DNA from: Bifidobacterium sp. WK041_4_12
GTDB taxonomy: Bacteria > Actinomycetota > Actinomycetes > Actinomycetales > Bifidobacteriaceae
Direction: 5' to 3'
Assembly (NCBI RefSeq): GCF_041080795.1
Contig: NZ_CP129674.1
Coordinates: forward strand, 620,001 to 684,000
DNA length: 64,000 nucleotides
Positions 49,568 through 58,762 of the stretch are shown in pieces. A model generated the notes under the pieces. That model was not told the DNA's origin, ran no database searches, and saw nothing but the letters and a program-made list of their open reading frames with translations. The first letter of the stretch is position 1; each line of letters opens with the position of its first letter. The position numbers were made by a program, and so were the translations under genes.

Positions 49568-52500
49568 ATGTCTCGAACCCGTATCTCTGCCAACGCCACC
49601 GGCACGGCGCTAATCGCAGCCATCTCACTTCTAGCTTCACTCTTCTCCGCACCGCCAGTGGCGGCCGCGGCCCCGCAATCAGACGATGCGTCTTCTATCT
49701 CAGTGCTGTCGGAGGGGGAAGTGAGGTTCGCGGACCGGCTAGTCGATGGTCAGCTTGAGCTTGGGCTGCGGGATGTTTCGACGGACACGCCACAATGGCT
49801 TGACCCCTCGCAGACGATTATTCATCTGCCCACCCAAGACAATGACTGGCTTTGCCGGCAAGATAAGGCTGCGAGCTGTCGCGCGGCGAGCGTTCCCTTT
49901 TGGGAAGCGATCGCGCCACAGGACGCGAGGTTCTGGACATCCAAAACAAACTCACCTGGAGTGCCTGGCAACTCTTTGGTTGTCAACTTCGACGCTGGCC
50001 TCGTCCCGACCTCCCAAGTCATCGCGTCCCCCGAGTTCACCTTCGGAGGACTGGATACCACGAGCGAGGACGGTTACATGGTCATGTGGCCGTATAAAAT
50101 GACGCAGCCCGTACGGAAGTGGGATTCTCGCATCAACCTCAAAGACCCCTTCACTGCTCGTACAAGCGAGACAGGGGAAGTGCTGAAGCCTTCACCTCGT
50201 ACGTTAGTGACATTCAGTGCACCAGGCATCTACCACCTGACCATCGACACTTCCGCCTATGCCGCCGCAGATGGGGCTCCGCTGAAAGACTCCGCCGTGT
50301 TCACGTTCGTGATCGGATCAGAGATTGACCCCAGCACTGTCACGCCAGCCCCTCAGCCAGAGGGCGGCCCGTCGGACAGTGATGACGATGGACTTGGCAG
50401 AGAGGATGGCGTAACTGTATTCAAGGACGGCGACTTGCGGATTGCGCCCGTCCTTGAGGACGGAGAGTACGCGCTTCGAGTTGCCGACCATAGTGGCGCG
50501 GCTCCACGACTGCTTGGCGTAGAGGATGCGATTTTCTACTTGCCCAACCAAGATACGTCCTGGCCTGGCGAGGCCATGAGTACCCCAGATGCTCAGCAGC
50601 GCTGGGATAGCATTGTGCCACGTGGCACGCTGCCTTGGCGGACACGAGGAAACGCAGGCCAGTCGAGCGTTTACGCACGCAACAACCTGATTCTGAGCTT
50701 GGATGGCAGCCGAATCCCTTTTACTAATGGAGAGGAAGGGACCAAAGTTTCACTACAGTCTGCGAACGGCTCTGGGTATTTTGCGAGTTACCAAGTGAAT
50801 GCCTATGATGAACCAGTCTCTGGCTTGGCGCCTGTCTGGGATTCGCGTTCAGCGACAGATCGCCCTATTGGTGTCACTAAAAGGGTGGACTCGGGTTGGC
50901 TTTTCAGTGCGCCGGGCGCGTACTGCGTCACTCTGCGGTCAGAGCTCGGCGCCCGTCTTGCTGCTGCGACATTCACTGTCGTCGTTGGGGATGCTTTGGA
51001 CCCTCGCAGCGTACCGGTCTGTGAACAGGAGTCGGCGAAGTCTCAACATGAGGATGAAGGCGCAGCGCGTGACGACCTAGACCCTACGGTCACTTACCTT
51101 GATCACGGTCACACTGACCTTGCGGTCGGCCTTATCGACGACGAGCTCAAATTCGGGGTTGATGTTCACGAGTTCTACGATCTGAATGACACTGTCTGGG
51201 TGGGACAAAGCGCAGCCAACAAATTCACGGTTCCGTCCGTGAGCTCTTCGCGAGATTACTCCTTTATCGGTGAGCCAGGTGACACCTACTGGGGCTTCAC
51301 CGAAACAGGCAATGATTCGTCTGCCAGACTTTGGCCCGGGCTCTCAACTCAGATGCCTGGACTCGCATCCAAGATGGATCCTAACAGCGTCATCTCGTTC
51401 AACCTGCTTGGCGTCGCAGGGCCTGGCGACGTAACCATCTTTGGTGACAACGCGGCAACGGACGGAAAAACTTCCGATGTCTACTGGAGCAGCGCGCAAG
51501 GGTATCCACAGTCGCGTTCATTCGAGCGCGGCAATCACTCGCACATGAACTGGGCTTTCACAGAGCAGGGCGTGTATTGCCTCAATTGGCAAGCCAATAT
51601 GAGGCTCAAGGACCAGAGTAGTGCGAGCACGTCAGCGCAACTCACCGTTGTCGTGGGTGATCAGATTGATCTCAGCAAGGTTCAGCCCTGCGGTAGAGAC
51701 CGCACTACCCCCGCTCCAGTCGGGAGCATCCTGACACCGAGCGAGCTCTCGACCGAGGCGAAGCTGCTCACGAGCGGACAGGCGTTGGTTTCCCCCTATC
51801 TCCGTGATGGTGACCTTGATGTTTTCGCCCGCGTGCAGGACTCGACCCTGAGCAAGCTCGTCCCTCGTGACGTCGAGTCGCTGATCTTCTCGGCAGCGAG
51901 AAGAGTGACCGGAGGACCGTGGGGTTTCGACGGCTGGTTGGCTGGGAATGAGGGCTACAGCGCTGCCGACATCTCTTGGGATACCACCTGGCTAGACCAC
52001 GCCCAACTCAATGGAGACCCATTGCTCTCAGTTGGGAACGTCCAAGGACCAGGGGTGTTCTCCGCAACTCGGCTAGAGTGGCTTGGGGCACCGTATATAC
52101 CGAACGAGAATGCACTCGCACTGGGAAACGCTCCGAATGACCCATTGGAAACCACGCTCCGTGCAGGGTGGAGGGAACGGCATATCGTTCATTCGTTCTC
52201 CAAGCCCGGCGTTTATTGCGTGCCACTTACCTGGGAAGTCAGCCTTGCAGACGGCGGCACCAGCAGCGTTTCTAAGACGCTGACTTTCGTAGCAGGCGAC
52301 ACAGACCCTAGTGCTGCTGAATACATCGACCGTTCCACTGTCGCCCCGTGTGCGGCTGGCGGTGCGGCGACCAATCCAGGAGGAAGCGATCCGGGTAGTG
52401 GTGAGGAAGACCCTGAACCTCCGATCGTTGACGTCCCTGATTCAGACGCGGCAGTTCTCTCGAGCGGGCATGTCGATGTCGCAAGTCTTATTGAAGATGG

Positions 52501-53872
52501 TCGGCTCGTGACCAAGGTCAAAGATGACACGACGGGATCCAATAGCCCTGTGTTTCACAATCTCAATGATGTTGTCTTCCACGTCACATCGCTGGCTGAG
52601 AGGCCGATTCCTGCAAGTGACGAGTTCAGCTTCCTTGGCACTGCAGGTAAATCGACCTGGCTGCTCCCGGCAACCCAAGACAGTCTGCTGCTGTGGCCTG
52701 GTTGGTCAACGGAACTGATACCAAGTGAACAGCTGAAGACCGACATAACCTGGCGTTTGACGGATGTGTCTGGTCCTGGTGATTTTGCCCTGTTTGAAAC
52801 GGGTGCGTTTGGTGTGCCTCGTGTGCTGTGGAATACGCGCGATGGCTTGGATGACGCGGATTCATTCGACATTCATGCGGGCGTGCATGCGCATGGCAAT
52901 TGGGCGTTTAGCGCTGAGGGCGTGTACTGTCTGGCATTTGACCGCACGGGCACGCTCGCCGATGGTGGTGCGCAGACCGCGAGTAGTGTGCTGGCGGTGG
53001 CTGTGGGTGATGTTGACCCGCATAAGGTTGACCCTGCTACCTGCTTCAAGGACACCGATACGCCCGGAGATGGCTCGGACCCGGACGATAACGACGATAA
53101 CGGTGATAGCGGTAACGGCAGTGATACCGGTGATCCGGGCGACCCGGATGACACCGACAATCCGGGTGACCCAGGTGATACAGGTGGAGACGGCAATACC
53201 GATACTCCGGGTGATGGCTCTGATGGTGGCGATAATTCCGGTTCGGATACCGGTGACCCGAGCGACCCAGGTGGCACCGACGATCCCACTGATCCTGATA
53301 ACCCTGATGACCCCGACGACAAGCCGTTTGATATTGTGCCGTTGCCTGAGAGTGGGTTGTCTGGGTCGTTGAGCGGTGTGCTTTCTGCTGCTACTGCTGT
53401 TGCCAAGGCGGGTACTACGTTCAGGGTGTTCATCGGTGGTGCTGCTGGTGTGGCTGAGGGTGATAGGCTCGCGGCGTTCATCTATTCGACTCCGGTGCGT
53501 TTGAAGTCTACGGCTGGGTTGAGTGATCTGATTGTCCAGAAGGCTGCTGATGGTCGCCTGTTTGTTGACGTGGTGTTGCCAGCCGACTATTCGGGAGATC
53601 ACAAGGTTGCCTTGTATGACGAGCATGGCCTGTTGCTTGGATGGGTGCCGGTGAACATCCTCGCACCAATCGATGATTCGGATACTGACAAGACGGATCG
53701 GAACGCTCCGAACAAGAACGCTCCGAACAAGAATGCTGGCGGTGGTTCGGCAGACGTGTATGGCGGTCTGGCTTCTACCGGTGTGGAAACGAGTGCGCTG
53801 GTTGCGTTGATTGCTGTGTTCGCTCTTACCGGTGTCGTTCTGTCAATGCTTCGTAGGAAGAGCGCGAAGTAG
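49568..53872 (+). CDS. giant LASTG-anchored surface protein with five choice-of-anchor M repeats
   Basis: A 1434-residue wall protein. Signal peptide: MSRTRISANATGTALIAAISLLASLFSAPPVAAAA. Five repeats follow, each opening L-x-x-G-x-x-D-x-x-x-x-x-x-D-G-x-L (VLSEGEVRFADRLVDGQLEL, VFKDGDLRIAPVLEDGEY, YLDHGHTDLAVGLIDDELK, LLTSGQALVSPYLRDGDLD, VLSSGHVDVASLIEDGRL). They carry W-P-G and H-x-H-x-N-W-A-F-x-x-x-G-V-Y-C motifs and end VVVGDxxD. Then comes an Asp/Gly/Pro-rich wall-spanning tract (about residues 1185-1265), a beta domain, LASTG, a membrane helix and RRKSAK. A class C sortase is encoded 4 kb away, but a housekeeping sortase would normally do the anchoring. ATG 49568 gives a proper signal peptide. 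Confidence 0.9.
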   Translation: MSRTRISANATGTALIAAISLLASLFSAPPVAAAAPQSDDASSISVLSEGEVRFADRLVDGQLELGLRDVSTDTPQWLDPSQTIIHLPTQDNDWLCRQDKAASCRAASVPFWEAIAPQDARFWTSKTNSPGVPGNSLVVNFDAGLVPTSQVIASPEFTFGGLDTTSEDGYMVMWPYKMTQPVRKWDSRINLKDPFTARTSETGEVLKPSPRTLVTFSAPGIYHLTIDTSAYAAADGAPLKDSAVFTFVIGSEIDPSTVTPAPQPEGGPSDSDDDGLGREDGVTVFKDGDLRIAPVLEDGEYALRVADHSGAAPRLLGVEDAIFYLPNQDTSWPGEAMSTPDAQQRWDSIVPRGTLPWRTRGNAGQSSVYARNNLILSLDGSRIPFTNGEEGTKVSLQSANGSGYFASYQVNAYDEPVSGLAPVWDSRSATDRPIGVTKRVDSGWLFSAPGAYCVTLRSELGARLAAATFTVVVGDALDPRSVPVCEQESAKSQHEDEGAARDDLDPTVTYLDHGHTDLAVGLIDDELKFGVDVHEFYDLNDTVWVGQSAANKFTVPSVSSSRDYSFIGEPGDTYWGFTETGNDSSARLWPGLSTQMPGLASKMDPNSVISFNLLGVAGPGDVTIFGDNAATDGKTSDVYWSSAQGYPQSRSFERGNHSHMNWAFTEQGVYCLNWQANMRLKDQSSASTSAQLTVVVGDQIDLSKVQPCGRDRTTPAPVGSILTPSELSTEAKLLTSGQALVSPYLRDGDLDVFARVQDSTLSKLVPRDVESLIFSAARRVTGGPWGFDGWLAGNEGYSAADISWDTTWLDHAQLNGDPLLSVGNVQGPGVFSATRLEWLGAPYIPNENALALGNAPNDPLETTLRAGWRERHIVHSFSKPGVYCVPLTWEVSLADGGTSSVSKTLTFVAGDTDPSAAEYIDRSTVAPCAAGGAATNPGGSDPGSGEEDPEPPIVDVPDSDAAVLSSGHVDVASLIEDGRLVTKVKDDTTGSNSPVFHNLNDVVFHVTSLAERPIPASDEFSFLGTAGKSTWLLPATQDSLLLWPGWSTELIPSEQLKTDITWRLTDVSGPGDFALFETGAFGVPRVLWNTRDGLDDADSFDIHAGVHAHGNWAFSAEGVYCLAFDRTGTLADGGAQTASSVLAVAVGDVDPHKVDPATCFKDTDTPGDGSDPDDNDDNGDSGNGSDTGDPGDPDDTDNPGDPGDTGGDGNTDTPGDGSDGGDNSGSDTGDPSDPGGTDDPTDPDNPDDPDDKPFDIVPLPESGLSGSLSGVLSAATAVAKAGTTFRVFIGGAAGVAEGDRLAAFIYSTPVRLKSTAGLSDLIVQKAADGRLFVDVVLPADYSGDHKVALYDEHGLLLGWVPVNILAPIDDSDTDKTDRNAPNKNAPNKNAGGGSADVYGGLASTGVETSALVALIAVFALTGVVLSMLRRKSAK

Positions 53873-53894
53873 TTATTTGTGTTGCTGTGAGTTC

Positions 53895-53930
53895 AAGGCG
53901 CATCCCGGTCTGTTTGGTGGGTGCGCCTTT
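53895..53930 (+). terminator. terminator-like hairpin after the surface protein
   Basis: AAGGCGCAT and GTGCGCCTT form a 9-bp stem with one G-U pair, followed by TCTGTG. Position shortly after the stop codon supports a terminator. Confidence 0.6.
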
Positions 53931-54270
53931 CTGTGTGCTCGCGTGTGGGGTTGCATCGGGGTGTTGCCCCAAACGGCTGTATCTGTTGGCTTTTCAACAA
54001 GAAAAACATAATTGTACCGGTAACGCTCCATTGATATATCTGAACACGTTGTCCGGCAAGGGATTAAAGGTGATGAGTATAGGGATAAAACGTTATCCGA
54101 TTCACTGACCACGACATGGGTTCATGTGCTACCTCACGCAGACAGCACAGGCAGGTTAATCGTCTGCGAGCGCTGTGAACGCACGACATCTGTCGGTACA
54201 TGAAGCATCACACGCACGACATTCACACGATGCTTACGATTGTTGTCCGCCCAGTATGGATGCACTCTAG
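53931..54270. other. gap between the surface protein and the element relic
   Basis: No gene is recognised. A palindrome-like GGGATAAAACGTTATCCG lies at about 54081-54098. A minus-strand frame (54134-54430) crosses the dispersed repeat and has no family resemblance. Confidence 0.4.
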
Positions 54271-54374
54271 ATGGGGGGTGTCCCTCAAACCGGCAGTGGC
54301 CACTACCGTCGGATAGGTGAAAAATGCGTGTCGTGTTCAAAACATTTGAAGACGATTCGTTTTTTTGACCCCAC
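54271..54374. repeat. ~105-bp dispersed repeat, copy B
   Basis: Matches 26559-26665, from ATGGGGGGTGTCCC to TTTTTTTGACCCCAC. It marks this locus as derived from an element related to that at tRNA-Ser. Confidence 0.8.
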
Positions 54375-54498
54375 GATGTGCTTGTCTTGATTGCCTTGAA
54401 TGCGAGCAGTAGTGTTTTCTGATGGAACATATTCCGATAATGCTCACTTTGGAGTATTGTTGGAGTTGTTTTGGATTACCTAGAGTGGGGGTGTCGTT

Positions 54499-54756
54499 AT
54501 GGCGGCTACGGCTCGTATTCAAGTGCGTACGGATGCGCAGCTCAAAGCGAAGGCTGACCGCTTGTTCCATGACTTGGGGCTTGATACCGGCACGGCCATC
54601 AACATGTTCCTGGCACAGGCCGTCGCCGATGAAGGTCTTCCTTTCCGACCGTCAAGGCTGACCCCTTTCGACCGTTCTGTGCTGGAGACCGAGAGTGAAC
54701 CGGTCTTGCATGGGGGCACTGCCGAGGATATGAAGGCCATCATCGCCCGTGTATGA
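54499..54756 (+). CDS. RelB/DinJ-family antitoxin
   Basis: An 85-residue protein with the ribbon-helix-helix start MAATARIQVRTDAQLKAKADRLFHDLGLDTGTAINMFLAQAVADEGLPF typical of RelB/DinJ antitoxins, which bind the operator and neutralise the toxin through the C-terminal part. An imperfect inverted repeat (CCGATAATGCTC...GAGTATTGTTGG, 54434-54464) upstream is a plausible autoregulatory operator. Overlaps the toxin gene by eight bases. Confidence 0.9.
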   Translation: MAATARIQVRTDAQLKAKADRLFHDLGLDTGTAINMFLAQAVADEGLPFRPSRLTPFDRSVLETESEPVLHGGTAEDMKAIIARV

Positions 54757-55030
54757 GTTCGATTACACCACGCGCTTCATCCGGGATGTGAAGAGGCTTA
54801 AACGCAAGCATTATGATATGAGCAAGCTAGATGCGGTGCTTGATGTGTTGCAATGCTACGACGTGCAAACGCTCGTGACTCGCTACCGGGATCATGGGCT
54901 TCAGGGGCAGCTGTCTTCGTATCGTGAATTGCACATCGAGGGAGACTGGCTGCTGGTATACAGGATTGACGGCAAGCGGCTCATGCTCACTCTGGCGCGC
55001 ACCGGGAGTCACGACGAAGCGCTGTCTTAG
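54749..55030 (+). CDS. YafQ-family mRNA interferase toxin
   Basis: A 93-residue RelE-superfamily toxin, expected to cleave mRNA on the ribosome. The catalytic pattern of YafQ is present: His in RYRDHGLQGQLSSYRELHIEGDWLLVYRID (three positions: DHGL, LHIE, and the Asp four residues on) and the final His in RTGSHDEALS. GTG start inside the antitoxin's end, so the toxin depends on antitoxin translation. Confidence 0.9.
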   Translation: MYEFDYTTRFIRDVKRLKRKHYDMSKLDAVLDVLQCYDVQTLVTRYRDHGLQGQLSSYRELHIEGDWLLVYRIDGKRLMLTLARTGSHDEALS

Positions 55031-55125
55031 CAGACGTATCCTCGCTACGGTTCAGAGGCGCTGGCTGGCAAGTCAATAAGCCTCTGAATTGGAAGAAAGG
55101 AAGACCCCTGCTGGGTGATAAAAAT

Positions 55126-55192
55126 GGTGGTAGAGGTAATGGGTGGTTGCTCAGACCTCAATGTTTCCAATGATTTCTAGAACTAAATCCGG
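55126..55192. mobile_element. right-end remnant of a related integrative element
   Basis: 67 bp from GGTGGTAG to CTAAATCCGG match 28741-28807, the sequence just inside attR of the tRNA-Ser element, with about eight differences. With repeat copy B and the toxin-antitoxin pair it outlines a degraded second element at 54.27-55.19 kb. Confidence 0.75.
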
Positions 55193-55287
55193 AATTTCGC
55201 CCGATCAACAAACGGCATAGTCGTGGCAAGTACCGAGGCGCACACCGCGAGTTTTGCACTTTCCACGCGGATTTCGCAGACCGGATA

Positions 55288-55399
55288 CGAGTTTTGTTGC
55301 CTTTCTTTTCAAGAGTAGGCTTTAGTGCCATAGAAATGGCTTTATAACATCGCGAGGGGAGGCTATTCGCAAGGAATCCCGAAAAAAGGCAACAAAACA
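55288..55399. repeat. inverted-repeat element, copy 8
   Basis: Arms CGAGTTTTGTTGCCTTTCTTTTC and GAAAAAAGGCAACAAAAC; the right end is slightly degraded (AAAACAC instead of AAAACTCG). It lies about 95 bp after the element remnant. Confidence 0.8.
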
Positions 55400-55826
55400 C
55401 AGCATGTGCCCATAAAAGAGCATGCGCATGACCCATTTCTGACGCCTAAAAGGTTTTGAAACGCTGTTTCGGAGCAATTTGGAAGGATGCAAGGGTTGCC
55501 ATCCCAGAATTCACACCCAAAGCTGGCTGCTATCTGGGCAACTCGTCCACTCGGTCTTGCAAAGCGGCAATCATGGCCCATATGGCAATCTGCTTATTTG
55601 GACAGTCCGAAGATTCGGCACGGGTTGATAGGGGAAGCGATATAAAACATGCTGATGCACCGTTCGACCGTGATCGGATTGGAATGTATGGTACGGGATA
55701 CGCGATTGAACCTTGAATCCTACCAAATTTGCTCAGCGGCTCCTTGAGTACGGCAAGGGCTAAATAGAGAATCGCATCCGCTCAAAGCCCTTTCCTATGC
55801 AATCAAAGCCTAGAAGCTTTCGTTGC

Positions 55827-56588
55827 TTAGTCTTGCACTGGCTGACCGCTGTGGATTGCGAAGCCTGCAGCGACTGGGATGTTTTCTCCGGTCATCGGAG
55901 CTGATTCCTCGGAAGCCAGGAAGAACATGGTGCGGGCGACATCTTCTGGCTGCACTAGCTTCCTGAGTGGACTTGCCTGTATGAACTCGTCAATCACTGA
56001 CTGCGGGTTGCGCTTGAACATCGGAGTCATGGTCGGTCCGGGGTTTACGTTGTTGACGCGGATGCCATATTTGCCATAATCAAGCGCCATGGCTCGTACC
56101 AGGTTGGCGACCGCTCCCTTTGCTGCGTTATAAACGGCCATGTTGTAATCGCCCTGAAGCCCGGATATCGAGGATGTGTTGACGATTGTTCCTGACTTGC
56201 GTTCGATCATTTCGGGCACGAATGCCTTGGTTGTCAGATATATCGACTTCACGTCGGTCGCCATCACGCGATCCCATGCCTGCTCATCGATCTCGTGGAC
56301 CGCGCCCTTGACAAAGATTCCGGCATTGTTGATCACGCTGTCAACATGGTCGAATGCTTGGTGTGCAGCCTGTGCCAAGTCATCGACGGACTGCGCGTTT
56401 GACACGTCGCAGGGTGCGAAGGCGACTTGCTTGGGGGAGTACTGTTCTGAAAGCTCCTTATAGACCTTCTGGCCCAAGTCGTTGTTGAAATCGGCCATCA
56501 TCACATTCCAACCCTGTGCCAAGAACTGCTTCGACGCGCTCAAACCGATGCCCGAGGCTGCACCCGTAATAACAACTGTTGAATTCAT
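55827..56588 (-). CDS. short-chain dehydrogenase/reductase
   Basis: A 253-residue classical SDR oxidoreductase. The cofactor loop is TGAASGIGLSAS (residues 8-19), with an Asp after the second strand (MMADF) indicating NAD(H) preference; NNAG (about 89-92), the catalytic Ser in NTSSISGLQG and the Y-N-A-A-K pair (AVYNAAKGA) are intact. The substrate is not predictable; acetoin/sugar-alcohol and 3-oxoacyl types are similar. Single gene. Confidence 0.92.
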   Translation of the reverse strand: MNSTVVITGAASGIGLSASKQFLAQGWNVMMADFNNDLGQKVYKELSEQYSPKQVAFAPCDVSNAQSVDDLAQAAHQAFDHVDSVINNAGIFVKGAVHEIDEQAWDRVMATDVKSIYLTTKAFVPEMIERKSGTIVNTSSISGLQGDYNMAVYNAAKGAVANLVRAMALDYGKYGIRVNNVNPGPTMTPMFKRNPQSVIDEFIQASPLRKLVQPEDVARTMFFLASEESAPMTGENIPVAAGFAIHSGQPVQD

Positions 56589-57107
56589 GCGTTTCTCCCT
56601 TGCTTGTCGATGGCAACCAGCTTGGTGCCGATTGATGAATGTTTCTCTCTATTCACAGCACTCCGTGTGGTGGACAAGAATCCTTCACATCTCTGATAGA
56701 GTATTTCGTTTCGCACTTGACAGAGCAAAGAGACCGCATCGGCATTCCTGTCATATACGCGCAATATAAAGCAGCGCGATTTGCCGTGGCTGAGCATAGA
56801 GGTCTTCAGCCTGCTCCTGGCTGTCGCTGGTCATATCATGCTGCTGTTCAACGAGACGCACAGAGCCACATGAACGAGTCCAAAGAATTGCAGTGTCTAT
56901 TGGAACCGGTTGAACCGGTTGAGCCAACGGCACGCTATGAGCACCAGCGTATCGTTAACAGCAGTGTGTTCTGAACGAGACAGGTGATTTTTTCATGAAC
57001 AACCAGTTCTCAAACCTTGGCTGTCTGGTCGTCCTCGGGGCATAACGATCTGGACTCGTGTCTATAGTCATTAGCATCGGTTCATGGTTGTATTAGGGGT
57101 TTGACTT
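56589..57107. other. gap with nothing clearly coding
   Basis: Divergent region between the SDR gene and the MazG-like gene. A plus-strand frame (56639-56974) and a minus-strand frame (56751-56933) lack recognisable features. AACCGGTTG is repeated in tandem at about 56909-56926 and could be an operator. Confidence 0.4.
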
Positions 57108-57428
57108 ATGAATATTGCTGATCATGCGCTGTGGCTCAGGGACTTCTATACGAGTCGAGGGTGGTATGCGTATCCGCCATTTATTAGGCTGGCATTTCTC
57201 ACCGAGGAGCTGGGGGAGTTGTCTCAGGCGGTTCGTGCCTATGAGATAGGGCGCGATCACCCGCATGAACGCGTTCGGACCGAATCGGAGCAGCAGGCCC
57301 ACATCCTTGAGGAGCTTGCTGATGTCTTCGACAATGTGCTTATTCTGGCTGATACGTACGGTTATTCTCCTGATGAGCTGATTCAGGCAAGCGAAAGCAA
57401 GCTTCGTGAACGGTTCAGCGAAAAGTAG
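57108..57428 (+). CDS. MazG-like nucleotide pyrophosphohydrolase
   Basis: A 106-residue all-alpha NTP pyrophosphohydrolase of the MazG type. The metal-binding pairs are visible in RLAFLTEELGELSQAVRAYEIG (E-E-x-x-E) and ILEELADVFDNVLILADTYG (E-x-x-D). Such enzymes remove non-canonical or excess NTPs. Single gene. Confidence 0.85.
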   Translation: MNIADHALWLRDFYTSRGWYAYPPFIRLAFLTEELGELSQAVRAYEIGRDHPHERVRTESEQQAHILEELADVFDNVLILADTYGYSPDELIQASESKLRERFSEK

Positions 57429-57564
57429 ACCTATCGGAAAGTATCGTCAGTGTTTCGTACATCCAAAACGCAGAATATTGTGCAGAATATTGTGCAGAAT
57501 AGCCTCAGAGTCGCCTATATTGTGATTCTGTATTGAGATTGTGCGCGGGTTTGTGCGCAGTGAC

Positions 57565-58584
57565 TTACTTCATATGTTTTCCGCGTATGTCCGGGATGCT
57601 TGTGGCTCGATTATTGACGATTCCTGAACGCCACACGAACAGTGCTGCCAGGAGTATTGCGCTTCCCTGTATGACTGCCCACCACGGGAATCCGGGTATG
57701 TCGGGTTGTTTGCCAGAGTTCTGGAGTTCTGCTTTCGGGGTTGGATTTACCCGTTCGCCTGTGACGAGTATGCGCTGGGAGTTGATCCCCAATGGCGTGC
57801 AGGTCACCAGCGTGACCAGATCCTTGCCTGGAAATGCCTTGAGCGCTGCCGTATCTCCGGGATCGACGACCGCTATTTCGAATACCTTGTATGTGAGGGT
57901 CTCTCCGAGGACTTCGATGGTGAATGTGTTGCCCTTCTTTACTTTGTCAAGGTTCGTGAACAGGGTTGCAGTAGCAAGACCCCTGTGCCCGGCCAAGACG
58001 GCATGGGTGCCCTTCCCGCCGACCGGTAGGCTCGTGCCTTCAAGATGACCGATGCCTTTTTGAAGCACTGCATCGGAAGTGCCGTGATAGATGGGGAGAT
58101 CAAGTCGGATCGAAGGGATGCGGATTCTTGCCATCATGCCCGTGGGATCTACAAGAATCTTGTTGTAGTCAAGCTCTGCGTTGGGGTCGGTGCTCGTGCC
58201 CGAACCTGTCGGTATGCGATGGTTCGCTTCGAGGATTGCACCAGCGGAAAGCGCGTCATTATAGGCATGCGCCTGTGCGAGCTGCTGTTTGATCGATGGC
58301 GACACGTTCCCGGACTTGATCTGCTGGATATTCGCATCTATCAGTCTTGACTCGTCATATTGCGAAAACCAGCTTGCGGTCGAAGGATAGGTCAGAACGA
58401 ATAGCCCTACCAGAACGAGCAGAGCCGGAATGAATGCATACCACTGGAAATGCCATGTCTTCCTGGTTGCGTGAGCGGAAGAGGGACCCTGCGGCGCATT
58501 CACGGGTTTCCTGGAACGCATTGTCGATGAACGGCTGTCTTTGTTGCGAGCGAAGAGTCTGCGATAAAAGTTTTTACGTAACAT
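57565..58584 (-). CDS. class C (pilus) sortase
   Basis: A membrane transpeptidase that polymerises pilins. The 339-residue protein has an N-terminal membrane segment (WYAFIPALLVLVGLFVLTYP, about 46-66), the sortase fold with catalytic His in VLAGHRGLATATLF, Cys in LVTLVTCTPLGINSQRILVTGERV and the Arg in that motif, and a C-terminal membrane segment (WWAVIQGSAILLAALFVW), the double anchor that marks class C. Last gene of the pilus operon. Confidence 0.93.
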   Translation of the reverse strand: MLRKNFYRRLFARNKDSRSSTMRSRKPVNAPQGPSSAHATRKTWHFQWYAFIPALLVLVGLFVLTYPSTASWFSQYDESRLIDANIQQIKSGNVSPSIKQQLAQAHAYNDALSAGAILEANHRIPTGSGTSTDPNAELDYNKILVDPTGMMARIRIPSIRLDLPIYHGTSDAVLQKGIGHLEGTSLPVGGKGTHAVLAGHRGLATATLFTNLDKVKKGNTFTIEVLGETLTYKVFEIAVVDPGDTAALKAFPGKDLVTLVTCTPLGINSQRILVTGERVNPTPKAELQNSGKQPDIPGFPWWAVIQGSAILLAALFVWRSGIVNNRATSIPDIRGKHMK

Positions 58585-58683
58585 CGTTCCATCCCACAGT
58601 CATGCAAACGTCACGCTTGCAGTTGCAATAGGGCATTCACCCGTAGAGAGCGTCTCGATGAATGCCACACGAATACATAAGAA

Positions 58684-58717
58684 TGGGTGGGTGAGAAGAA
58701 TTCTTCCCACCCACCCA
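58684..58717 (-). terminator. strong hairpin between pilin and sortase genes
   Basis: TGGGTGGGTGAGAAGAA and TTCTTCCCACCCACCCA form a near-perfect 17-bp palindrome with one G-U/mismatch. It lies about 45 bp beyond the pilin stop on the minus strand, so it should limit sortase relative to pilin expression. Confidence 0.65.
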
Positions 58718-58762
58718 GATGCCACGACAGTCTATGTCAGACTAATGGCTGAGCGATGCATG

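Larger units (their letters stand above)
55031..55826. other. non-coding accessory gap with element relics
   Basis: Contains the right-end remnant (55126-55192), inverted-repeat copy 8 (55288-55399) and near 55775 CGCTCAAAGCCCTTTCCTATGC, which resembles the right half of the tRNA-Ser terminator. An 86-codon frame (55456-55716) is not recognised. Confidence 0.5.

Noticed and set aside
53000..53340. Asp/Gly-rich periodic sequence that looks like a CRISPR or minisatellite
   Set aside because: Units are irregular, without constant spacers, and encode the disordered wall-spanning tract of the surface protein.
56639..56974. 111-codon frame between the SDR and MazG-like genes, considered as a regulator
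   Set aside because: No HTH or other domain is visible and no ribosome-binding site precedes it.
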